A stretch of 64,000 nucleotides of DNA, from positions 124,001 to 188,000 of the forward strand of contig JAKSZU010000167.1 in the NCBI GenBank assembly GCA_026018925.1, read 5' to 3'. Source of the DNA: Tupaia tana (taxonomy: Eukaryota; Chordata; Mammalia; Scandentia; Tupaiidae). Each line of letters starts with the position of its first letter. The first letter of the stretch is position 1. The notes beneath the pieces were generated by a model that was not told the DNA's origin, made no database searches, and worked only from the letters and a program-made list of their open reading frames with translations. Of this stretch, positions 49,622-60,613 are shown one piece after another. Made by a program: the position numbers and the translations under genes.

Positions 49622-51820
49622 CTTCTATCTCTGTCTCTGTGTCTCTGAGGTCTCTGTCTGCTCTGCTCCTGTCTCCTCATTTTTTTTTTCGGTAATTTTT
49701 CCTTTTTACGTTTTTTTAAAGGTAAAGTTTCTCTCTGGCTCTCAGCTCCATCTTTTGTTTTGTTAATGATCCCTTCTGCTCCTTTCTCCCAGGCAGGAGA
49801 GGTGAGCCATTCTCTGGGAAGATTCCACATGGAGACTGGGAACTAGATATTACAAGGCAAAGGAGAAATGAAGATTTTCTACTCATAATTCAGCCTCCAG
49901 CAAGCAAAGCTAGTGTGGTAGGGAGCCCCTCTGGCCTTCTATCTCTGTCTCTGTGTCTCTGAGGTCTCTGTGTCTCTCTGCTCCTGTCTCCTCATTTTTT
50001 TTTTCGGTAATTTTTCCTTTTTACGTTTTTTTAAAGGTAAAGTTTCTCTCTGGCTCTCAGCTCCATCTTTTGTTTTGTTAATGATCCCTTCTTCTCCATT
50101 CTCCCAGGCAGGAGAGGTGAGCCATTCTCTGGGAAGATTACACATGGAGACTGGGATCTAGATATTTCAAGGCCAAGGAGAAATGAAGATTTTCTACTCA
50201 TAATTCAGCCTCCAGCAAGCAAACCTAGTGTGGTAGGGAGCCCCTCTGGCCTTCTATCTCTGTCTCTGTGTCTCTGAGGTCTCTGTCTCTCTCTGTTCCT
50301 GTCTCCTCATTTTTTTTTCGGTAATTTTTCCTTTTTACGTTATTTTAAAAGTAAAGTTTCTCTCTGGCTCTCAGTTCCACCTTTTGATTTGTTAATGATC
50401 CCTTCTGCTCCTTTCTCCCAGGCAGGAGAGGTGAGCCATTCTCTGGGAAGATTCCACATGGAGACTGGGAACTAGATATTTCAAGGCAAAGGAGAAATGA
50501 AGATTTTCTACTCATAATTCAGCCTCCAGGAAGCAAAGGTAGTGTGGTAGGGAGCCCCTCTGGCCTTCTATCTCTGTCTCTGTGTCTCTGAGGTCTCTGT
50601 CTCTCTCTGCTCCTGTCTCCTCTTTTTTTTTTCGGTAATTTTTCCTTTTTACGTTTTTTTAAAGGTAAAGTTTCTCTCTGGCTCTCAGCTCCATCTTTTG
50701 TTTTGTTAATGATCCCTTCTTCTCCTTTCTCCCAGGCAGGAGAGGTGAGCCATTCTCTGGGAAGATTCCACATGGAGACTGGGAACTAGATATTTCAAGG
50801 CAAAGGAGAAATGAAGATTTTCTACTCATAATTCAGCCTCCAGCAAGCAAAGCTAGTGTGGTAGGGAGCCCCTCTGGCCTTCTATCTCTGTCTCTGTGTC
50901 TCTGAGGTCTCTGTCTCTCTCTGCTCCTGTCTCCTCATTTTTTTTTTCGGTAATTTTTCCTTTTTACGTTTTTTTAAAGATAAAGTTTCTCTCTGGCTCT
51001 CACCTCCATCTTTTGTTTTGTTAATGATCCCTTCTGCTCCTTTCTCCCAGGCAGGAGAGGTGAGCCATTCTCTGGGAAGTTTCCACATGGAGACTGGGAA
51101 CTAGATATTTCAAGGCAAAGAGAAATGAAGATTTTCTACTCATAAATCAGCCTCCAGCAAGCAAAGCTAGAGTGTTAGGGAGCACCTCTGGCCTTCTATC
51201 TCTGTCTCTGTGTCTCTGAGGTCTCTGTCTCTCTCTGCTCCTGTCTCCTCATTTTTTTTTCGGTATTTTTTCCTTTTTACGTTTCTTTAAAGGTAAACTT
51301 TCTCTCTGGCTCTCAGCTCCATCTTTTGTTTTGTTAATGATCCCTTCTGCCCCTTTCTCCCAGGCAGGAGAGGTGAGCCATTCTCTGGGAAGATTCCACA
51401 TGGAGACTGGGAACTAGATATTTCAAGGCAAAGGAGAAATGAAGATTTTCTACTCATAATTCAGCCTCCAGCAAGCAAAGCTAGTGTGGTAGGGAGCCCC
51501 TCTGGCCTTCTATCTCTGTCTCTGTGTCTCTGAGTTCTCTGTCTCTCTCTGCTCCTGTCTCCTCATTTTTTTTTCGGTATTTTTTCCTTTTTACGTTTCT
51601 TTAAAGGTAAACTTTCTCTCTGGCTCTCAGCTCCATCTTTTGATTTGTTAATGATCCCTTCTGCTCCTTTCTCCCAGGCAGGAGAGGTGAGCCATTCTCT
51701 GGGAAGATTCCACATGGAGACTGGGAACTAGATATTTCAAGGCAAAGGAGAAATGAAGATTTTCTACTCATAATTCAGCCTCCAGCAAGCAAAGCTAGTG
51801 TGGTAGGGAGCCCCTCTGGC
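48050..51820 (+). repeat. 12-mer HOR, copy 1 (3771 bp)
   Basis: Twelve monomers starting with the tttacctttt/gatcgc/ggggaaatg type. Marks in order after it: aaactttc with gttgatg; tgtattgtt with ctcacctcc; ctcctaattt; tatctgtg with ttattttaaagg; gtctgctctg with gatattacaagg; ctccattctc with gggatctag and ggccaagg; ctgttcctg with ttattttaaaagtaaag; an ordinary monomer with cctctttttt; aaagataaag with caaagagaaatg and ctagagtgttagg; cggtatttttt with ctgcccc; and gagttctctg with cggtatt and ttgatttg. The first monomers overlap 15-mer copy 2. Confidence 0.9.
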
Positions 51821-54800
51821 CTTCTATCTCTGTCTCTGTGTCTCTGAGGTCTCTGTCTCTCTCTGCTCCTGTCTCCTCATTTTTTTTTCGGTAATTTTTC
51901 CTTTTTACGTTTTTTTAAAGGTAAAGTTTCTCTCTGGCTCTCAGCTCCATCTCTTGTTTTGTTAATGATCGCTTCTGCTCCTTTCTCCCAGGCAGGAGAG
52001 GTGAGCCATTCTCTGGGAAGTTTCCACATGGAGACTGGGAACTAGATATTTCAAGGCAAAGGGGAAATGAAGATTTTCTACTCATAATTCAGCCTCCAGC
52101 AAGCAAAGCTAGTGTGGTAGGGAGCCCCTCTGGCCTTCTATCTCTGTCTCTGTGTCTCTGAGGTCTCTGTCTCTCTCTGCTCCTGTCTCCTCATTTTTTT
52201 TTCGGTAATTTTTCCTTTTTACGTTTTTTTAAAGGTAAACTTTCTCTCTGGCTCTCAGCTCCATCTTTTGTTTTGTTGATGATCCCTTCTGCTCCTTTCT
52301 CCCAGGCAGGAGAGGTGAGCCATTCTCTGGGAAGATTCCACATGGAGACTGGGAACTAGATATTTCAAGGCAAAGGAGAAATGAAGATTTTCTACTCATA
52401 ATTCAGCCTCCAGCAAGCCAAGCTAGTGTGGTAGGGAGCCCCTCTGGCCTTCTATCTCTGTTTCTGTGTCTCTGAGGTCTCTGTCTCTCTCTGCTCCTGT
52501 CTCCTCATTTTTTTTTCGGTAATTTTTCCTTTTTACGTTTTTTTAAATGTAAAGATTCTCTCTGGCTCTCACCTCCATCTTTTGTATTGTTAATGATCCC
52601 TTCTGCTCCTTTTCTCCCAGGCAGGAGAGGTGAGCCATTCTCTGGGAAGATTCCACATGGAGACTGGGAACTAGATATTTCAAGGCAAAGGAGAAATGAA
52701 GATTTTCTACTCATAATTCAGCCTCCAGCAAGCAAAGCTAGTGTGGTAGGGAGCCCCTCTGGCCTTCTATCTTTGTCTCTGTGTCTCTGAGGTCTCTGTC
52801 TCTCTCTGCTCCTGTCTCCTAATTTTTTTTTTCGGTAATTTTTCCTTTTTACGTTTTTTTAAAGGTAAAGTTTCTCTCTGGCTCTCAGCTCCATCTTTTG
52901 TTTTGTTAATGATCCCTTCTTCTCCTTTCTCCCAGGCAGGAGAGGTGAGCCATTCTCTGGGAAGATTACACATGGAGACTGGGAACTAGATATTTCAAGG
53001 CAAAGGAGAAATGAAGATTTTCTACTCATAATTCAGCCTCCAGCAAGCAAAGCTAGTGTGGTAGGGAGCCCCTATGGACTTCTATCTGTGTCTCTGTGTC
53101 TCTGAGGTCTCTGTGTCTCTCTGCTCCTGTCTCCTCATTTTTTTTTCGGTAATTTTTCCTTTTTACGTTATTTTAAAGGTAAAGTTTCTCTCTGGCTCTC
53201 AGCTCCACCTTTTGATTTGTTAATGATCACTTCAGCTCCTTTCTCCCAGGCAGGAGAGTTGAGCCATTCTCTGGGAAGATTCCACATGGAGACTGGGAAC
53301 TAGATATTTCAAGGCAAAGGAGAAATGAAGATTTTCTACTCATAATTCAGCCTCCAGCAAGCAAAGCTAGTGTGGTAGGGAGCCCCTCTGGCCTTCTATC
53401 TCTGTCTCTGTGTCTCTGAGGTCTCTGTCTGCTCTGCTCCTGTCTCCTCATTTTTTTTTTCGGTAATTTTTCCTTTTTACGTTTTTTTAAAGGTAAAGTT
53501 TCTCTCTGGCTCTCAGCTCCATCTTTTGTTTTGTTAATGATCCCTTCTGCTCCTTTCTCCCAGGCAGGAGAGGTGAGCCATTCTCTGGGAAGATTCCACA
53601 TGGAGACTGGGAACTAGATATTACAAGGCAAAGGAGAAATGAAGATTTTCTACTCATAATTCAGCCTCCAGCAAGCAAAGCTAGTGTGGTAGGGAGCCCC
53701 TCTGGCCTTCTATCTCTGTCTCTGTGTCTCTGAGGTCTCTGTGTCTCTCTGCTCCTGTCTCCTCATTTTTTTTTTCGGTAATTTTTCCTTTTTACGTTTT
53801 TTTAAAGGTAAAGTTTCTCTCTGGCTCTCAGCTCCATCTTTTGTTTTGTTAATGATCCCTTCTTCTCCATTCTCCCAGGCAGGAGAGGTGAGCCATTCTC
53901 TGGGAAGATTACACATGGAGACTGGGATCTAGATATTTCAAGGCCAAGGAGAAATGAAGATTTTCTACTCATAATTCAGCCTCCAGCAAGCAAACCTAGT
54001 GTGGTAGGGAGCCCCTCTGGCCTTCTATCTCTGTCTCTGTGTCTCTGAGGTCTCTGTCTCTCTCTGTTCCTGTCTCCTCATTTTTTTTTCGGTAATTTTT
54101 CCTTTTTACGTTATTTTAAAAGTAAAGTTTCTCTCTGGCTCTCAGTTCCACCTTTTGATTTGTTAATGATCCCTTCTGCTCCTTTCTCCCAGGCAGGAGA
54201 GGTGAGCCATTCTCTGGGAAGATTCCACATGGAGACTGGGAACTAGATATTTCAAGGCAAAGGAGAAATGAAGATTTTCTACTCATAATTCAGCCTCCAG
54301 GAAGCAAAGGTAGTGTGGTAGGGAGCCCCTCTGGCCTTCTATCTCTGTCTCTGTGTCTCTGAGGTCTCTGTCTCTCTCTGCTCCTGTCTCCTCTTTTTTT
54401 TTTCGGTAATTTTTCCTTTTTACGTTTTTTTAAAGGTAAAGTTTCTCTCTGGCTCTCAGCTCCATCTTTTGTTTTGTTAATGATCCCTTCTTCTCCTTTC
54501 TCCCAGGCAGGAGAGGTGAGCCATTCTCTGGGAAGATTCCACATGGAGACTGGGAACTAGATATTTCAAGGCAAAGGAGAAATGAAGATTTTCTACTCAT
54601 AATTCAGCCTCCAGCAAGCAAAGCTAGTGTGCTAGGGAGCCCCTCTGGCCTTCTATCTCTGTCTCTGTGTCTCTGAGGTCTCTGTCTCTCTCTGCTCCTG
54701 TCTCTTCCTTTTTTTTCTGTAATTTTTCCTTTTTACGTTTTTTTAAAGATAAAGTTTCTCTCTGGCTCTCACCTCCATCTTTTGTTTTGTTATTGATCCC

Positions 54801-55589
54801 TTCTGCTCCTTTCTCCCAGGCAGGAGAGGTGAGCCATTCTCTGGGAAGTTTCCACATGGAGACTGGGAACTAGATATTTCAAGGCAAAGAGAAATGAAGA
54901 TTTTCTACTCATAAATCAGCCTCCAGCAAGCAAAGCTAGAGTGTTAGGGAGCACCTCTGGCCTTCTATCTCTGTCTCTGTGTCTCTGAGGTCTCTGTCTC
55001 TCTCTGCTCCTGTCTCCTCATTTTTTTTTCGGTATTTTTTCCTTTTTACGTTTCTTTAAAGGTAAACTTTCTCTCTGGCTCTCAGCTCCATCTTTTGTTT
55101 TGTTAATGATCCCTTCTGCCCCTTTCTCCCAGGCAGGAGAGGTGAGCCATTCTCTGGGAAGATTCCACATGGAGACTGGGAACTAGATATTTCAAGGCAA
55201 AGGAGAAATGAAGATTTTCTACTCATAATTCAGCCTCCAGCAAGCAAAGCTAGTGTGGTAGGGAGCCCCTCTGGCCTTCTATCTCTGTCTCTGTGTCTCT
55301 GAGTTCTCTGTCTCTCTCTGCTCCTGTCTCCTCATTTTTTTTTCGGTATTTTTTCCTTTTTACGTTTCTTTAAAGGTAAACTTTCTCTCTGGCTCTCAGC
55401 TCCATCTTTTGATTTGTTAATGATCCCTTCTGCTCCTTTCTCCCAGGCAGGAGAGGTGAGCCATTCTCTGGGAAGATTCCACATGGAGACTGGGAACTAG
55501 ATATTTCAAGGCAAAGGAGAAATGAAGATTTTCTACTCATAATTCAGCCTCCAGCAAGCAAAGCTAGTGTGGTAGGGAGCCCCTCTGGC
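51821..55589 (+). repeat. 12-mer HOR, copy 2 (3769 bp)
   Basis: The same order as 48050-51820 at an offset of 3771 bp, with very few differences. The first monomer has acgttttt where copy 1 has acctttt, and the aaagataaag monomer has tcttcctttttttt with ctgtaat and ttattgatccc (54.7 kb). The rare catctcttg is shared by the first monomer of both copies (48179 and 51950), a mark of recent duplication. Confidence 0.9.
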
Positions 55590-56842
55590 CTTCTATCTCT
55601 GTCTCTGTGTCTCTGACGTCTCTGTCTCTCTCTGCTCCTGTCTCCTCATTTTTTTTTCGGTAATTTTTCCTTTTTACGTTTTTTTAAAGGTAAAGTTTCT
55701 CTCTGGCTCTCAGCTCCATCTTTTGTTTTGTTAATGATCCCTTCTTCTCCTTTCTCCCAGGCAGGAGAGGTGAGCCATTCTCGGGAAGATTCCACATGGA
55801 GACTGGGAACTAGATATTTCAAGGTAAAGGAGAAATGAAGATTTTCTACTCATAATTCAGCCTCCAGCAAGCAAAGCTAGTGTGGTAGGGAGCCCCTCTG
55901 GCCTTCTATCTCTGTCTCTGTGTCTCTGAGGTCTCTGTCTCTCTCTGCTCCTGTCTCCTCATTTTTTTTTCGGTAATTTTTCCTTTTTACGTTTTTTTAA
56001 AGGTAAAGTTTCTCTCTGGCTCTCAGCTCCATCTTTTGTTTTGTTAATGATCCCTTCTGCTCCTTTCTCCCAGGCAGGAGAGGTGAGCCATTCTCTGGGA
56101 AGATTCCACATGGAGACTGGGAACTAGATATTTCAAGGCAAAGGAGAAATGAAGATTTTCTACTCATAATTCAGCCTCCAGCAAGCAAAGCTAGTGTGGT
56201 AGGGAGCCCCTCTTGCCTTCTATCTCTGTCTCTGTGTCTCTGAGGTCTCTGTCTCTCTCTGCTCCTGTCTCCTCATTTTTTTTTCGGTAATTTTTCCTTT
56301 TTACGTTTTTTTAAAGGTAAAGTTTCTCTCTGGCTCTCAGCTCCACCTTTTGTTTTGTTAATGATCCCTTCTTCTCCTTTCTCCCAGGCAGGAGAGGTGA
56401 GCCATTCTCTGGGAAGATTCCACATGGAGACTGGGAACTAGATATTACAAGGCAAAGGAGAAATGAAGATTTTCTACTCATAATTCAGCCTCCAGCAAGC
56501 AAAGCTAGTGTGGTAGGGAGCCCCTCTGGCCTTCTATCTCTGTCTCTTTGTCTCTGAGGTCTCTGTCTCTCTCTGCTCCTGTCTCCTCATTTTTTTTTGG
56601 TAATTTTTCCTTTTTACGTTTTTTTAAATGTAAAGTTTCTCTCTGGCTCTCAGCTCCATCTTTTGTTTTGTTAATGATCCCTTCTGCTCCTTTCTCCCAG
56701 GCAGGAGAGGTGAGCCATTCTCTGGGAAGATTCCACATGGAGACTGGGAACTAGATATTTCAAGGCAAAGGAGAAATGAAGATCTTCTACACATAATTCA
56801 GCCTCCAGCAAGCAAAGCTAGTGTGGTAGCAGCCCCTCTGGC
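55590..56842 (+). repeat. Four monomers between the 12-mer and 4-mer blocks
   Basis: Monomers 178-181: one with gacgtctctg, a 2-bp loss giving tctcgggaag, and caaggtaaagg; one nearly identical to the apparent consensus; one with tcttgcc, ctccacc and gatattacaagg; and one with ctctttgtctc, tttggtaat, aaatgtaaag, gatcttctacacat and gtagcagcccc. The first two recur at 63.13 and 63.44 kb. Confidence 0.8.
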
Positions 56843-58099
56843 CTTCTATCTCTGTCTCTGTGTCTCTGAGGTCTCTGTCTCTCTCTGCTCCTGTCTCGTC
56901 ATTTTTTTTTCGGTAATTTTTGCTTTTTACGTTTTTTTAAAGGTAAAGTTTCTCTCTGGCTCTCAGCTCCACCTTTTGTTTTGTTAATTATCCCTTCTTC
57001 TCCTTTCTCCCAGGAAGGAGAGGTGAGCCATTCTCTGGGAAGATTCCACATGGAGACTGGGAACTAGATATTTCAAGGCAAAGGAGAAATGAAGATTTTC
57101 TACTCATAATTCAGCCTCCAGCAAGCAAAGCTAGTGTGGTAGGGAGCCCCTCTGGCCTTCTATCTCTGTCTCTGTGTCTCTGAGGTCTCTGTCTCTCTCT
57201 GCTCCTGTCTCCTCATTTTTTTTTCGGTAATTTTTCCTTTTTACGTTTTTTTAAATGTAAAGATTCTCTCTGGCTCTCACCTCCATCTTTTGTATTGTTA
57301 ATGATCCCTTCTGCTCCTTTCTCCCAGGCAGGAGAGGTGAGCCATTCTCTGGGAAGATTACACATGGAGACTGGGAACTAGATATTTCAAGGCAAAGGAG
57401 AAATGAAGATTTTCTACTCATAATTCAGCCTCCAGCACGCAAAGGTAGTGTGGTAGGGAGCCCCTCTGGCCTTCTATCTCTGTCTCTGTGTCTCTGAGGT
57501 CTCTGTCTCTCTCTGCTCCTGTCTCCTCATTTTTTTTTCGGTAATTTTTCCTTTTTACGTTTTTTTAAAGGTAAAGTTTCTCTCTGGCTCTCAGCTCCAT
57601 CTTTTGTTTTGTTAATGATCCCTTCTTCTCCTTTCTCCCAGGCAGGAGAGGTGAGCCATTCTCTGGGAAGATTCCACATGGAGACTGGGAACTAGATATT
57701 TCAAGGCAAAGGAGAAATGAAGATTTTCTACTCATAATTCAGCCTCCAGCAAGCAAAGCTAGTGTGGTAGGGAGCCCCTCTGGCCTTCTATCTCTGTCTC
57801 TGTGTCTCTGAGGTCTCTGTCTCTCTCTGCTCCTGTCTCCTCATTTTTTTTTTCGGTAATTTTTCCTTTTTACGTTATTTTAAAGGTGAAGTTTCTCTCT
57901 GGCTCTCAGCTCCACCTTTTGATTTGTTAATGATCACTTCAGCTCCTTTCTCCCAGGCAGGAGAGGTGAGCCATTCTCTGGGAAGATTCCACATGGAGAC
58001 TGGGAACTAGGTATTTCAAGGAAAAGGAGAAATGAAGATCTTCTACACATAATTCAGCCCCCAGCAAGCAAAGCTAGTGTGGTAGGGAGCCCCTCTGGC
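56843..58099 (+). repeat. 4-mer HOR, copy 1 (1257 bp)
   Basis: Four monomers: ctccacc with ttaattatccc; aaatgtaaagattc with ctcacctcc and tgtattgtt, ending aaaggtag; a cttcttctcc monomer; and ttattttaaaggtgaag with gatcacttcagc. Copy 2 follows directly with exactly the same length. The marks ttaattatccc and aaaggtgaag are seen only in these two copies. Private marks of this copy are ccaggaagg (57.0 kb) and ctaggtatttcaaggaaaagg (58.0 kb). Confidence 0.88.
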
Positions 58100-59356
58100 C
58101 TTCTATCTCTGTCTCTGTGTCTCTGAGGTCTCTGTCTCTCTCTGCTCCTGTCTCATCATTTTTTTTCGGTAATTTTTCCTTTTTACGTTTTTTTAAAGGT
58201 AAAGTTTCTCTCTGGCTCTCAGCTCCACCTTTTGTTTTGTTAATTATCCCTTCTTCTCCTTTCTCCCAGGCAGGAGAGGTGAGCCATTCTCTGGGAAGAT
58301 TCCACATGGAGACTGGGAACTAGATATTTCAAGGCAAAGGAGAAATGAAGAATTTCTACTCATAATTCAGCCTCCAGCAAGCAAAGCTAGTGTGGTAGGG
58401 AGCCCCTCTGGCCTTCTATCTCTGTCTCTGTGTCTCTGAGGTCTCTGTCTCTCTCTGCTCCTGTCTCCTCATTTTTTTTTCGGTAATTTTTCCTTTTTAC
58501 GTTTTTTTAAATGTAAAGATTCTCTCTGGCTCTCACCTCCATCTTTTGTATTGTTGATGATCCCTTCTGCTCCTTTCTCCCAGGCAGGAGAGGTGAGCCA
58601 TTCTCTGGGAAGATTCCACATGGAGACTGGGAACTAGATATTTCAAGGCAAAGGAGAAATGAAGATTTTCTACTCATAATTCAGCCTCCAGCAAGCAAAG
58701 GTAGTGTGGTAGGGAGCCCCTCTGGCCTTCTATCTCTGTCTCTGTGTCTCTGAGGTCTCTTTCTCTCTCTGCTCCTGTCTCCTCATTTTTTTTTTCGGTA
58801 ATTTTTCCTTTTTACGTTTTTTTAAAGGTAAAGTTTCTCTCTGGCTCTCAGCTCCATCTTTTGTTTTGTTAATGATCCCTTCTTCTCCTTTCTCCCAGGC
58901 AGGAGAGGTGAGCCATTCTCTGGGAAGATTACACATGGAGACTGGGAACTAGATATTTCAAGGCAAAGGAGAAATGAAGATTTTCTACTCATAATTCAGC
59001 CTCCAGCAAGCAAAGCTAGTGTGGTAGGGAGCCCCTCTGGCCTTCTTTCTCTGTCTCTGTGTCTCTGAGGTCTCTGTCTCTCTCTGCTCCTGTCTCCTCA
59101 TTTTTTTTTTCGGTAATTTTTCCTTTTTACGTTATTTTAAAGGTGAAGTTTCTCTCTGGCTCTCAGCTCCACCTTTTGATTTGTTAATGATCACTTCAGC
59201 TCCTTTCTCCCAGGCAGGAGAGGTGAGCCATTCTCTGGGAAGATTCCACATGGAGACTGGGAACTAGATATTTCAAGGCAAAGGAGAAATGTAGATTTTC
59301 TACTCATAATTCAGCCTCCAGCAAGCAAAGCTAGTGTGGTAGGGAGCCCCTCTGGC
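58100..59356 (+). repeat. 4-mer HOR, copy 2 (1257 bp)
   Basis: It repeats 56843-58099 in order and length. Differences include tctcatcatt near 58151, tgtattgttgatg near 58547, cttctttctc near 59042 and atgtagatt near 59290. The mark gattacacatgg sits on the third monomer here but on the second in copy 1, so short patches have moved between neighbouring monomers, as gene conversion would do. Confidence 0.85.
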
Positions 59357-60613
59357 CTTCTATCTCTGTCTCTGTGTCTCTGAGGTCTCTGTCTGTCTCT
59401 GCTCCTGTCTCCTCATTTTTTTTTTTCGGTAATTTTTCCTTTTTACGTTTTTTTAAAGATAAAGTTTCTCTCTGGCTCTCACCTCCATCTTTTGTTTTCT
59501 TAATGATCCCTTCTGCTCCTTTCTCCCAGGCAGGAGAGGTGAGCCATTCTCTGGGAAGTTTCCACATGGAGACTGGGAACTAGATATTTCAAGGTAAAGG
59601 AGAAATGAAGATTTTCTACTCATAATTCAGCCTCCAGCAAGCAAAGCTAGTGTGGTAGGGAGCCCCTCTGGCCTTCTAACTCTGTCTCTGTGTCTCTGAG
59701 TTCTCTGTCTCTCTCTGCTCCTGTCTCCTCATTTTTTTTTTCGGTAATTTTTCCTTTTTACCTTTTTTTAAAGGTAAAGTTTCTCTCTGACACTCAGCTC
59801 CATCTTTTCTTTTGTTAATGATCACTTCTGCTCCTTTCACCCAGGCAGGAGAGGTGAACCATTCTCTGGGAAGATTCCACATGGAGACTGGGAACTAGAT
59901 ATTTCAAGGCAAAGGAGAAATGAAGATTTTCTACTCATAATTCAGCCTCCAGCAAGCAAAGCTAGTGTGGTAAGGAGCCCCTCTGGCCTTCTATCTCTGT
60001 CTCTGTGTCTCTGAGGTCTCTGTCTCTCTCTGCTCCTGTCTCTTCATTTCTTTTTCGGTAATTTTTCCTTTTTACCTTTTTTTAAAGGTAAAGTTTCTCT
60101 CTGGCTCTCAGCTCCATCTTTTGTTTTGTTAATGATCGCTTCTGCTCCTTTCTCCCAGGCAGGAGAGGTGAGCCATTCTCTGGGAAGTTTCCACATGGAG
60201 ACTGGGAACTAGATATTTCAAGGCAAAGGGGAAATGATGATTTTCTACTCATAATTCAGCCTCCAGCAAGCAAAGCTAGTGTGGTAGGGAGCCCCTCTGG
60301 CCTTCTATCTCTGTCTCTGTGTCTCTGAGGTCTCTGTCTCTCTCTGCTCCTGTCTCCTCATTTTTTTTTCGGTAATTTTTCCTTTTTACGTTTTTTTAAA
60401 GGTAAACTTTCTCTCTGGCTCTCAGCTCCATCTTTTGTTTTGTTGATGATCCCTTCTGCTCCTTTCTCCCAGGCAGGAGAGGTGAGCCATTCTTGGAAGA
60501 TTCCACATGGAGACTGGGAACTAGATATTTCAAGGCAAAGGAGAAATGAAGATTTTCTACTCATTTTTCAGCCTCCAGCAAGCAAAGCTAGTGTGGTAGG
60601 GAGCCCCTCTGGC
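59357..60613 (+). repeat. Chimeric monomer followed by a returned A-B-C-like trimer
   Basis: Monomer 59357-59672 has aaagataaag and ctcacctcc (the type at 50882 and 54624) but ends in caaggtaaagg, the type that precedes the gacactcag monomer elsewhere. The next three are the gacactcag/tcacccagg/gtgaacc, tttacctttt/gatcgc/ggggaaatg and aaactttc/gttgatg monomers, matching 37687-38630, 43027-43969 and 47735-48677. The third has a 2-bp loss (attcttggaag near 60493) and is followed by the ttattttaaagg monomer, skipping two monomers that follow it in the 12-mer. Confidence 0.8.

Larger units (their letters stand above)
53079..60613 (+). repeat. 24-mer HOR period, copy 1 (~7535 bp)
   Basis: The block from the ttattttaaagg/gatcacttcagc monomer at 53079 to 60613 corresponds to the start of a second copy at 60614. 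Matching pairs 7535-7536 bp apart include gatattacaagg monomers (53393 and 60928), ctccattctc with ggccaagg (53.7 and 61.3 kb), aaagataaag with ctagagtgttagg (54.6 and 62.2 kb), ctgcccc (55.0 and 62.5 kb), gagttc with cggtatt (55.3 and 62.8 kb) and gacgtc (55590 and 63.13 kb). It contains half of 12-mer copy 2, the nested 4-mers and a returned block of older monomer types. Confidence 0.85.

Noticed and set aside
38631-55589. Near-identical HOR copies as assembly duplications
   Set aside because: The copies carry private substitutions and different T-run lengths, and the period changes at chimeric monomers, so true tandem copies are more likely. An assembly error cannot be excluded without long-read coverage.
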